The position numbers and the translations under genes are program-made. From Microdochium bolleyi (Eukaryota > Ascomycota > Sordariomycetes > Xylariales > Microdochiaceae): a DNA stretch of 64,000 nt. The DNA is taken from positions 496,001 to 560,000 of the forward strand of contig KQ964259.1 in NCBI GenBank assembly GCA_001566295.1, given 5' to 3'. Every line of letters starts with the position of its first letter. Position 1 is the stretch's first letter. Below are positions 45,460-55,697 of this stretch, piece by piece. Under the pieces are notes generated by a model. The model saw nothing but the letters and a program-made list of their open reading frames with translations, made no database searches and was not told the origin of the DNA.

Positions 45460-47784
45460 TCATTGCTGTCCCTCCAGCGCCGCCTGCTGCTGCTGCTCCT
45501 CGTAGAACTCCAACGTGAGCGCCGCCAGGAACCCGGGAATGCACCCCTTCTCCCTCACCCAGAACTGGATCTGGTCCGCAATCTTCCTCGCGAACGGGCT
45601 CTGCGGCCCGCCAGAGACCTTCATGGTCCCGCGCTCGCCGTCGAACACGATGCTGTTCTCATGTTCGCCGTCGGGGCTAACAGACGGGTAAAATAGGGAC
45701 TCGACGCGCATCTTGCCGTTGGGGATGAATGTCACCGTCCACCCCAGCGTGGAGAAGATGGCTTCTTTGAACTCCTGGGATTTGCTGCCCCAGACTTCTT
45801 TGAGGCGGAGTGCGGTTTTCTTTGCCGAGGCGGTTTCGCGCTGGGCTTCTTCGACCTCGCGCTTCGCGGCTGCCAGCTGGCTCGCGGGGATCACGGCGAC
45901 GGAGGAGGACGATCCGTTGTTCCGCCGTGACACGCTCGAGAGCTGCGCGAGCAGGTCTTTGTTCTCTTGCTTCAGCGCCGCTAGGGTGGCCATCTTGATT
46001 GCCTCAAAGTCTGATGTCGGGTTCGAGCGCAGGGACAGGACGCGCGTCTTGCTCACAGCCTCGGCGGCCTTGAGGCGCGAGCGCGTGACCTCGTGCTCCT
46101 TGAGAAGGACCTGGTGATCCTTCTGCAGCTTGGCCAATTCGTCGGCAAGCTTGCGTCGCTTGCGGTTGAGTTCGCCGAGCTGCTCGCTCAGTTGTGTGTT
46201 GTTTTCTGCGTCGTCGTGTGGGCGCTTGCTACCTGTTGATGGTCCACCATTTGGCGACGAGGATGTTGGGGGTGCCGTCTCAAGCTGCGATAGCTCCTTG
46301 TGTAACGCTTCCACCTCGCGCTTGTACTGCTCCACCAAGGCTTGCAGGTCGGCCAGGCGTTGGTCCTGCTTCTTCTCGGCGTCGCCCTCATTGAAGGTGA
46401 TATCTTCATCCTCGAACGACTTGATCTGTGCCCGGAGGTACTCGATCTCTTTGTTCGCGAGATTCTTCTGCCTCTCAATGCGTGCGAGCGCCCTGCTTAC
46501 CGAAGATGGCGCGGCAGAGGTAGTCTTGAGCTTCTCTATCTGCTCGCTCAAGGCCTGCTTGTCGCTCTCGAGTGACTTGATCATCTCATCGCGCTCTGCG
46601 ACCTGAGGTTGTACCTGCCCGAGCTGCTCCACGAGCGACGCCGAGTTGTATCGTTCCTCCACCAGCGCGCGCGCCACGGCCTCGGGCGTGTCGAGATCCA
46701 TGAGGCCATCGTTGTCGCTGGCGCTCTGCAGATACGCAGTCCATGCGAGCCGCTCGTCTTCCAGGCGCTGGCGCTGCATGCGTGCTTCTGACAGTTCCTG
46801 CTCGAGCTCCTGCGCGGCGTCGAGCCGGCGCTGGAGCGATCGCTTCTCCTCCTCGACGACCTCCACAGCCTTGTGGATCTGCCGTAGGTGGCTCAATTCC
46901 GCATGCTGCTTGGACGTCTTCGCCTCGAGGGACCGGATGTGGTGGACCTGGTCTTGCAGTTCGCGGCGGATAACCCCGATGGTCTCTGCGTCACCAGTCT
47001 GCGCTTTCAGCCGGAGCACGTCGGCCTCGAGATCGCCCATCGTGCGTTCCTTCTCTATGAGCTGCTCCTGCAGCTGCTGCATCTGTGACTCGCCAGCCTG
47101 GTTGTGCTGCTCGAGCTCTGATACGGTCTGGCGGAGGTTCGCAATCACGACCTCGAGATCGCTCACCCGCTTCTCGCTGAGTCGCTCGCTTTCCTCCTTC
47201 GCCGCGGATAGGTCCTCGAGCTGCTCCCGCAGCAGGCGCGCCTCATCGTCGGACTCTCGCGCCTTCTTCTCCAGAGCGAGCTTCTCTTGCCCGGCGTTCT
47301 CGCGCAGCTCATTGAACTCGTTTTGTATGCTTTCAAACTGCCTCTGCGCGCGCCCTTTGTCTCCCTCCGCCTCTTGTTTGCGCTTGAAGTCCTCGTCCGC
47401 TTTCCGTCGCGCGTCGCGTAGCTCGTTGTCATGCTGTAATGCGGCCATCTCTTTCTCCTGCTCGTAGTTGTCCATCTTGTACCGCATCGTGGAGAGCTCG
47501 GCTCTCAGCTCCTCGATGCGCTTCCGCTGGGTCTCGTACTCCTCCGCGTCGGGCGGCGCGAGGTTCTCCTTGAAGCTCTCGAGCGAGGAGCGGCGCATGG
47601 AGGATCGGCGGGACTGCCGCGACGAGGGCCGGCCATTGTTGCTGTCGCCGGGCCCTGCGATGAAGTCGTAGCTGGGCAGCTGGTGCTGCTGCGCGCTCGC
47701 GCGGAAAGAGGTGCGCATCGAGGATGTTGATTGTCCTGGGCGCGGCAGGCCGCTGCCTCCGCTGTTGCGGAAGCGGCCGCTCAT
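45460..47784 (-). CDS. mad1: spindle assembly checkpoint protein Mad1
   Basis: Coiled-coil checkpoint protein that recruits Mad2 to unattached kinetochores and sits at nuclear pores in interphase. Single exon, 774 residues. A Ser/Arg-rich N-terminus of about 70 residues is followed by near-continuous coiled coil to residue 560. RVLSLRSNP (near 578) fits the Mad2-interaction motif ([RK][IV]L-x-hydrophobic...P). RLKEVWGSKSQEFKEAI (near 659) carries the Arg-Leu-Lys motif that binds phosphorylated Bub1. The C-terminal globular head follows (FSTLGWTVTFIPNGKMRVES). Length fits filamentous fungal Mad1. The last residues are Gln/Ala-rich. Confidence 0.95.
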   Translation of the reverse strand: MSGRFRNSGGSGLPRPGQSTSSMRTSFRASAQQHQLPSYDFIAGPGDSNNGRPSSRQSRRSSMRRSSLESFKENLAPPDAEEYETQRKRIEELRAELSTMRYKMDNYEQEKEMAALQHDNELRDARRKADEDFKRKQEAEGDKGRAQRQFESIQNEFNELRENAGQEKLALEKKARESDDEARLLREQLEDLSAAKEESERLSEKRVSDLEVVIANLRQTVSELEQHNQAGESQMQQLQEQLIEKERTMGDLEADVLRLKAQTGDAETIGVIRRELQDQVHHIRSLEAKTSKQHAELSHLRQIHKAVEVVEEEKRSLQRRLDAAQELEQELSEARMQRQRLEDERLAWTAYLQSASDNDGLMDLDTPEAVARALVEERYNSASLVEQLGQVQPQVAERDEMIKSLESDKQALSEQIEKLKTTSAAPSSVSRALARIERQKNLANKEIEYLRAQIKSFEDEDITFNEGDAEKKQDQRLADLQALVEQYKREVEALHKELSQLETAPPTSSSPNGGPSTGSKRPHDDAENNTQLSEQLGELNRKRRKLADELAKLQKDHQVLLKEHEVTRSRLKAAEAVSKTRVLSLRSNPTSDFEAIKMATLAALKQENKDLLAQLSSVSRRNNGSSSSVAVIPASQLAAAKREVEEAQRETASAKKTALRLKEVWGSKSQEFKEAIFSTLGWTVTFIPNGKMRVESLFYPSVSPDGEHENSIVFDGERGTMKVSGGPQSPFARKIADQIQFWVREKGCIPGFLAALTLEFYEEQQQQAALEGQQ

Positions 47785-48302
47785 GACTGATCCTGGGTGT
47801 TATCGCAGTGACGCATCAGTCGATGATGTATCTCGGGTTCTGCGAGCACCGGTCGCGGATCTGGTGTGAGTTGGAAGTGAGGTTGGGAACGTGTGTAACG
47901 TAACGGAGCTCCCTGAAGTGTCATTGTTTTTGTTTTGGTTGCGAAACGCCATGCCAAGACCCATGATGGAGCCCGCTAATCGAGCCCCTGGAGCGACACG
48001 ACCAGGGTCAGCACTTTATTTAGACAGTACCAACACCTCGGTCATCATTCATACAAGCAACACTTGTAGTGCAGCACAACATTACACCGCAACTGTCGAA
48101 TTCGCCTTTTCGTTCTGCATTCTGTTCCTTATTGCCATGCGCCACGATAGATTTGCTCAGGGCTGAACGTCATCACATTTTTAAAAGTTTCATTGAACAC
48201 AACTGCGTGAGTCTGGTGGGTCGCCTGTCAGGAATCATCCTGATGAGCAAGTATTCTTGTTGCTGTATGGTCGACCAAAGCATTTAATACTGCGGTGGGT
48301 TC
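47785..48302. other. mad1 upstream region
   Basis: 518 bp with the mad1 promoter and the 3' flank of the putative CorA-like relic. Composition becomes more AT-rich from about 48.0 kb. No other gene seen. Confidence 0.5.
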
Positions 48303-48788
48303 TTAACCCAAAATGTCAAGCATGTTCTGGAATGTTATGAATCTTGATCTCTGTGGTTTATTCTGATCACAAACAACAGAAAGGAGTATTGGAGCTCTGC
48401 TGCCATTCCGTTGAAACGTCCGAGTGTTTTCGAACGTGATCACATTCGGTAGATAGGTAATTGTAGAATCCTCGGCTTCCTTCTCGACTCTATGCTGGAA
48501 GAAATTGAGGTAACACAACACCCACACTGCCAGAATTGTGAACACCACCGCGATCACAATGTAGATTTCCTCCATAAATGAACTGAAGGGACCGTAGGTG
48601 GCACGGGCCCAGTCCATCGGTAGATCTTGAAACTTTGGGTGATCTGACGCTTCGCAGTACGTCCAGAGACAAATATCGCTGGATTGACGACTGGTTGCAT
48701 CTTCTGAAGCATGAACGGCAACCAGGAGGTCCAGAGTCCGGGCACGAGGTCTGCTATCGATTTCTGTGGAGCTGAGGCGTGGGCTCAA
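48303..48788 (-). pseudogene. possible relic of a CorA-like membrane protein C-terminus
   Basis: A 161-codon frame with one strong transmembrane helix (IYIVIAVVFTILAVWVLCYL) followed by a charged tail. Its spacing resembles the C-terminus of the CorA-like gene at 61 kb: EDATSRQSSDICL here against AKATSRESKHMRSISL there, then a Trp-containing loop and the final helix. The first CorA helix (the VFLPGTFF segment) is missing and no upstream exons of the family are visible on this strand, so it is either a decayed copy or a small unrelated membrane protein. The similarity is short and was found by eye. Confidence 0.35.
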
Positions 48789-49728
48789 CCACGCCGTGCT
48801 TGCTGTAAGTTATCTGTGGCTTTGGATCCGCAAAGGCGTTGTGTTGCAGCTCATATGTCCATCATTTGCGCAACACAAGTCGCCCAGCCGTGTCTCATGT
48901 GCCCTGCCCACCTCAGAATGCGCTGCACGCGCCTCATGCCTTGCCCCGAAGCCTGAAACCACATCACACAGGCTGAGCAGATCACACCCTCTGGCCGTAG
49001 CTCATGAGGAAAGTAGAGAGTACTACGCACCGCTGACTCTTCTCCTTTTCTTGCCAGCTTCCGGACCAGAAATACTTGACCCCGGAGGTCGGATCGTGAC
49101 ATATGTCCGGCAGGCCGAGAAGACTCCAACGCAAAATGGGCCCACACTACCATGTCTTACTGGACGATCAATTGTTTAAGTCTATTAAGGTAGGTAGACT
49201 AGCACGCTATTCCGCCGCGATGATACCTTCAGAAGAGAGATCTGCAATAATAGTGGAATGTCTGAGGTGGAAGAATTACCCCTAAGGCCTGCCTTCCAGT
49301 TGGTCAGTTTCCGTACGATCTCCCTACGATCTCCCTACGATTTACGTGTAAAAGACGTCACAGTAGCCCTCTCGGTCCCTCGGACATGTCCAAAGATGCG
49401 AAATACAAGACAGTGTCAAAGCGATCGTAAGCCCGGCGCGACTGAAGGTCCGAATGCATTCCCTGGACGTAAATCTCTGCCTCTTGGGCAAGATGAACGG
49501 GGATCATCGTCGAGGTGCTCCAGCTTGGAGGCGTTCTATGGTAGAGGTAGAGGATGAATTGAGGTGTTGGATATTTCTCTAGTTGAGAGAGAAAGTATAA
49601 AGATGTGATGTTTTCCCCGGGACTGGCTGCTACCAAACCAGCAACATCATCTCTACTCAACTTAGTTCAAACTCACCAAGGTACAACTCTTATTCCTAAC
49701 TTCTCACCACCGCATACAATACGCAAAC
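48789..49728. other. gene-poor interval upstream of the small secreted protein
   Basis: No gene recognised. It contains a short tandem repeat at 49315-49341 and, near 49590, a TATA-like AAAGTATAAAG about 130 bp before the secreted-protein ATG, plausibly its core promoter. Confidence 0.5.
49315..49341. repeat. 11-bp tandem duplication
   Basis: ACGATCTCCCT occurs twice in tandem, followed by the start of a third copy (ACGAT). It lies about 390 bp upstream of the small secreted protein gene. Confidence 0.85.
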
Positions 49729-50049
49729 ATGAAGGCCTCATTCGCCATGGTTACCGTCCTAGCCGGACTCGCACTTGCCACTCCCGCCAATCCCGCTGCC
49801 CGCGCCGAAGCTGCCGCTGCCGCTGGTGCTGTGGAAGTTGCGGAGGTCGGGGTCCTGAATGCAGAGCAGGAAGCCGAGGTTGAAGAAACCGTGCAAGCAC
49901 TCGCAATACTCGACCCTCAGTGCGTCTCGTGCATTCGAAAGAACTGCGCAGCCTCGGTTGTCTGTCTGAGGGCCACTCTCCCACCGTTGATTGTCGCGTG
50001 TCTCGTGGCAAGGTGCGCCGCTGCTTCGGCTATCTGCTGCAGCTTCTGA
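49729..50049 (+). CDS. small secreted cysteine-rich protein
   Basis: Single exon, 106 residues. A clear signal peptide (MKASFAMVTVLAGLALATPA) is followed by an Ala/Glu-rich acidic propeptide-like stretch, then a C-terminal block with all eight cysteines: C-x2-C-x4-C-x5-C-x11-C-x4-C-x6-CC, ending CCSF. An even cysteine count suits four disulfides. I do not recognise the family; size and layout fit effector-like, antimicrobial or hydrophobic surface proteins of fungi, but the cysteine spacing is not that of hydrophobins. A TATA-like element lies upstream. The position in a gene-poor block next to fast-evolving kinases supports an accessory role. Calling it an effector is inference. Confidence 0.75.
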   Translation: MKASFAMVTVLAGLALATPANPAARAEAAAAAGAVEVAEVGVLNAEQEAEVEETVQALAILDPQCVSCIRKNCAASVVCLRATLPPLIVACLVARCAAASAICCSF

Positions 50050-52166
50050 GCAATGGGCGGGAAACGGCGACAAAAGGGGTTTGGTGGACTTGGGGGAGGT
50101 GTTTCGGGAGCTAGACACGGTGGGCAATCTTTGTGAGCCAAATGGAGATGGAAAGGTCGGAGCTGTTACATGCGAAAGGGATTGTCGGGTGATGTCTGTC
50201 GGCGCTCGTGTGCTGGAGGCGGGTCTTTGGTCGTTGAATGTAGTAAATACTGCAACGACTCAAGCAGCAATGGGACTTGGACAAGTCGCATCAATATCAC
50301 CCAATACACGAAGAAGACTTGACGTTGCTGGTGTACCGCTCTGTCGTGACTTCAGCGTCCCCCGTTACTTGATACAGGAAAGATCTCAACGCGCTTGTGC
50401 TCAAGTACATTTAAGCTCAGATACATTGTCCATACGGACGCATGTTTGATTTCTAAATCAATATTGCGGTAGAATACTATTCAGCTCAACCGCGGCGATG
50501 GACCACGCGCAGGGTTCATCGCAATAGGGACGACCCCATAATCAAAAAGTGATACATGCATCGCAAACCCTACGAACAATAATTTGCCAGAAGATTCACC
50601 CATATTCGAGTCAGAAAGAGCTCTGCCCGGTGATCTATTGTCTCTTGCAGCAAGTAGAGACACAACACTCCATGCGACAGGTCCATCGCGGGCACCATCT
50701 TAGAAAACGAAGATGGCAGATGGCTTGAGACATGCAAGATTCAGCCCTCTGCTATCGATGCTCAATGTACAAGGGTTAACCTTGGTGTATTCTACGCGTG
50801 GGGCTTGTATCTTCGTCTTCGATTGGCATTAGTCGTGACACACTCTGAAGCGGTCGTTGGCAGTTTCTGACCAGTTCGTCCTGCCAAATCGTACAGGTGT
50901 TAGTATTGCTTTTCTAGGGGTGGTGGAATTCATGCTCGTATGCTCACCAAGCTGAAGTCTATCGACGAGTGAATGCTATACGTGCTTTGGCGCATCTGAT
51001 CAACATAGCATTAGCATGGTGAACAACCGAACAGTCGTAAGCCTGTACCATTCATCTATAATTCATGGCATACCTCAACTGTAAATTGACTAGGCCCAAC
51101 TAGTTGTGAGAGCTCCATCGAAAGACGGCGTGGACTGGCGCACCTTGAATGCACTTGGAATTGAGGCATGAGCTGAAGCAAGTACGGGTTTTTTCAAACA
51201 CAGACTTTGTGAGAGTGATTTAGGACGGCTAGTAGAACTTGGGCTGTAGGTGGTGATACCGAGCGGGCAATTGCAAGCTGCTTTGTTGGGCCTACATGAT
51301 ATCAAAGAAAGGGCAAGTCACCTGTCATATATATTGGCAAACCTCGCCTCCAAAAACCGCATCTCATGAGTGTCCAAGCTGGGAAGCGAATGCCAGTTCT
51401 CGGGCGCTTTCTCGGGTCCGCTGGTCGGCGTCCACTTGACACGGATCACGTTTCTGCTTCGTACGCTGGTGATGAGTCCTTTCAGCTCCGCTCAGCTGTC
51501 ACAGCCACGCTGCATGGATATTTCCAGATGTCCTGACACTTGTCATGTATGTTCAGCTGCCTACGTGTAGGACTTTGTTCTCGGCTGTGTTAGAACGGTG
51601 GCAAACAGCATGAGTATCATACTCACCGACGTGGCGGACCGGGGCGCAGTCGAACATGCGACCTTGACGGTGGGCCGCGGCCAGTCCTTTCGCCTTGTGC
51701 GACACACCGATGTCAGTTCATCTGATCCCTGCCTCTTCTGGGGGCTGTCGAGGGACGAAGCGAAGAGCAAGGCTCTGGGAGGCCCCCACCAGCCACAACA
51801 GCCTGCATAGAGTCACCTAGGCATTCTCGAGAGATGCTGACCAGTAGTTTTGTGGCAATTGCTACGCAATCGGTTATCTACGAAAGCCTTGCGCGCCTTT
51901 GTTGTGGGAGTTAATGCTAGTTTTGGCGTTTGGCGTTTTGGGGGCGAGCCTTGTCGAGCCCGCGGCACGAATGTGGCCACTCCGTCGAGTTGCTGTGTTG
52001 GGACTCACACGGTACCAGTAAGCAAGATCCAATATATTCCTGTGAGCCCGCGAAGAGATGTGATTCGAAGCCTCGAATATCATGAATGCGTCAAGGCACG
52101 TTGTCGCACATGGGTGTCTTGCCACTAGGACCACTCCTACTGCGCTCTGCCTCGTTACCCATCCCA
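50050..52166. other. gene-free interval
   Basis: 2.1 kb without a supported gene, more AT-rich than the housekeeping part of the window. The longest frames (about 70-150 codons) show no signal peptide, domain or splice structure. It separates the secreted protein from the kinase pair. Confidence 0.55.
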
Positions 52167-55033
52167 ATGGATGCGAATGAAGATGCTGATAGGCCGCAGA
52201 GCCTGGCCAATGTCACGGAAAGAAAACTTGAGGTACGCATCGGTCATTTACAGCATCTACCACACAAGATGTCGTGCAAGTTGCGCGGCTCAAGGCTGAC
52301 ATATCCTTACAGACTACCGAAGAAGAGCATCCTCCTTCCAACTTCCTCCTGGAAGGCTCGCCCGGCAACACAGATAGATTCGGCGACCACCAGCCACTAC
52401 CCCAAATTCTGGAACTGGATACTGAGGGCGTTACCGGCGGCACCACCATAGACGGCCTGGAATCACGACGTAACATTCAGAGGCAGGACGGACCGCAGTT
52501 GCCGTATTATGCAGAGCTCGGTAAAGATGACTGGCGCGTAACCGAAACTATCAGTTCTTCGCTCACACCCAGCACCATATTTGTGGAGGAACAAAACGAG
52601 CTTGAGCGCTTGGCCAACGAACATGACAAAGTCAATGGCAACATAGCCTCGAGCAGCCACCTGCACAATGTCGCCAACAGCGTCGATCAGCCAGATGAAA
52701 ATACCGCGGTGGTGGAGCATCCGGCTGTACCAGCTGTACCCATGGAACGTGCTTTGAGGAGAGCCTTTGTAAAATCAGCAATGACACCAGAGCACGAATA
52801 TCTTCCACGCCGGGAACGCGACAAGATACTCACCCCTGAAAGGATTAGGCATGAATTGGATCATCCTTCGGAAGAGCTACTACACCAGATATGTGACCAG
52901 AAACAGACGCCAGGAAAGACAGGTGGAAGCCGGAGGGTGTTTTTCGCGATTCTGTTGCTGATCGGGAGGTCAATGGACATCAACCAAGTGGTCGCTGAGG
53001 AACTATCCGACCACGATCTGCCTTTCGATCTCGACACTACTAGCGATTTCGTCTCAGTACTCAAAAGGAATAACGGAGGCAAGCCGCTTCAATTTTGCAA
53101 GGAGTGGACCATGATCAGCCATGAGAACTTCTTTCACTATCAGTGGAAGCTACGGGCTCCCTTCTTCTCCCTGCGAAAGTTCCCAATGCAGCATGGAGAC
53201 AGAAGAGAAAAACACCACTTGCTACTACGCCCATGCGATGTACTCCCTATCACTGAGTGTGAGCTTGTAAGTTCCGGGGTGTTCGCAGACGTCTATCGGG
53301 TCAAATTCCATCAGGACCATCACAATATGACATCCTCCTTTGTAAGTACCCAAGTGATCTCATCGATACGGCCTCACTCTGTGTCTGGTATCACTTACGT
53401 TTTTGGCCTGCCCATGGGATTCTTCTTCACAACACTTTGCTGACATGAACCCACTTAGTCTTTGTCAAGCGATGGCGACGAGTATTTTGCCCTCAAAGTC
53501 GTGAAAGGAGAAGGCGAGCGCAAGACACTACGCAAAATCAAGTACACCAGATGGCCACATCTAATCATGATGTTGGGCAGCTTCCAGCAGAATGGCTTAC
53601 ATTTCCTCATTCTTCCCTGGGCCGTCGGCGGGAACCTGCAAGACCTCTGGAAAAGAATCCCATCTCACCCGGGAACTGCAAGAGATGCAGAAACTGGTCT
53701 ATGGTTTGCAACACAGATTCTGGGCCTCGCTGAGGGGCTAAAGCTCATCCACAAGTATAAGATCGCAGGTCAGCAAGATACCAGCATGAACCAATCCGAG
53801 GTGAACCGAAAATATGGTATCCATGGCGACATTAAACCTGCGAATATCTTGTGGTTCCCGAAAGAGCTCATCGATCCAGGTGCATCTCTCCACGGTGATC
53901 TCACGATAAGCGACTTCGGCTTCAGCAGCTTCAACGGTTCTGAGGCAGTGGGAAACCAGCAACCTCGAGGTATGACACCGGCGTATCGACCCCCAGAACT
54001 CGATGACAACCAAGGCGTCACTCCGAAGTCCGATATCTGGGCTTTCGGTTGTGTTCTGATTGAGTTTGTCACTTGGTATCTCCTCGGCTTGGAGGGGGTC
54101 GAAAAGTTTGATCTTGGCCGCGAACAGCAAAGCTACAGAGGCATCTTGGATAGAGCCTACTTTGAGCTGTCAGGCAAGTTGCACGATTTCAACCCAACCC
54201 GAGCCAAAAAGAAAAAGGAGGTCCTTGAGGTATGTCAAGTCTTCTACTGCAAACCAGTATCCAAAAGCGGCACAATCGCTAAAGAACATGACCTACAGCA
54301 TCTTGCATACCTGTCCGATTTGCCTCATTGTCCGGACTTTCTGCTGGACTTGATCTACTACATCCGAGAGCACCTCTTCAGGATGAAGCCGACGAACCGC
54401 CTGGACATGGAACTCTTCGTGCCGAAGCTTGAAAAATGGCAGACCAAGTGTTGCCACCAAGAGTCCTATCTCACAACTCGTGAGAAGCTGCCTTTGACTC
54501 CAGAACAGCGCACAGAAACGACAGAGAGCGACCGATCCACTTATCCCTACCTCAGCTACTACTGGTCCACAATAGACACTCAACTCCAACAGCAAAGAAA
54601 GGTTGGAAGCCTCCCGATTATCCTCGGAGACAGGAGACGGCAAAATGATACATACACTGTAACCATTGCTCCACTACGAGGCGCTGTGCCTGGCGATCAA
54701 AAGGCGACTAATTTTCGAGGAGACTCGCAAAGTGGCAGTCAGCTACAATTTGCTGAATTGCATCAGGCTCTGACGTCGCAGGCCCACATCGCTGAGGACA
54801 GGGCCATCTTCGGTCCATCTGTTCAGAACTCGACAGAACGAACATCGCTCATCTCAATCCCCCAAACACAAGGAACTGAGACATGCCAAAGGCTTGTTCC
54901 TGATTCGGCCCGTGGTAATGGTCGGAACAACACAGCACGCCAGTACTGTTTGTGGTTCTTCTGCGTTCGTCGAGTCCTGGGGCCTTTATTCGTGGCTAAG
55001 GCACAGCTGACGACGCAACATAACGCCGAATAG
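52167..55033 (+). CDS. fungal HGD-type protein kinase 1 (with N-terminal accessory region)
   Basis: 866 residues from exons 52167-52232, 52313-53341, 53459-54229 and 54299-55033; every exon length closes in phase 0. Residues up to about 340 form an N-terminal region seen in expanded filamentous-fungal kinases (HEYLPRRERDKILTPERI, RRVFFAILLLIGRSMDI, WKLRAPFFSL). The kinase domain follows: a weak Gly-loop in SSGVFADVYRV, Lys in YFALKVVK (near 378), catalytic loop GIHGDIKPANILWF (near 487, Gly replacing the HRD Arg), DFG in ISDFGFSSF and AYRPPELDD in place of APE. HGD kinases lack the Arg that senses activation-loop phosphorylation, so constitutive control is likely. The third intron (54230-54298) is 69 nt and stop-free, but its position matches an intron in the neighbouring paralogue. 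Substrate unknown. Confidence 0.85.
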
Positions 55034-55697
55034 CAATAATGAGACCTATCTGTGTGTCTAAATCGTGAGGAAGCGTCGGAAATAAAAGTCAGATTTCAAA
55101 AGGGGGTTTCAGAGTTTGGTCTAGCTGCGAAAAGATAGAAGGCTCCCAATCTTGAGTGATCAAGTTTCATGTTCTATAGCATGTGTGATGATTTGATCAC
55201 ACCGATCTACTGTCGGATATAAAGCAAGGCTGTCTTGGAGGCCTGGTCGATGAAGATTACAACGAGACACATCAGGCTGAGAAATGCGAACTACCACACC
55301 GAGTGTCATTCAGGGGCGTGGCTGTCTAGCCGGAGCAGGCTGAGGTGCCATGGATGCCACCCCCCTAAGAAACACCCTTGGCTTCGAGGTTGCCTTGCCA
55401 TGTGTAACACATGCAACTCAAACCCAGCCAAGCGCGTCGCAGTAAGGCAAGCCAATGGCTTCGGAGCTGCGTACACCACTTCCTGAGTTCCTCACCGGAA
55501 GCCGATAAGGTGTCTGGAATGGTCTGAGTGAGCATGTTGTCGAACAATATTTAATGTGGAGGTCAAGTGTATGTTGTCTGCATACATAGCCTGCCACTCG
55601 TTCAACAAGGAACACTGATCATATTGCAGGAACTTTCATTAGAATCAAACATCAGTTTCCGCAACACGGCTCCTGTCCAACCACGGCTTCAGCAAGG
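55034..55697. other. interval between tandem kinases
   Basis: 664 bp with the 3' flank of kinase 1 and the promoter of kinase 2. No other gene seen. Confidence 0.55.
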
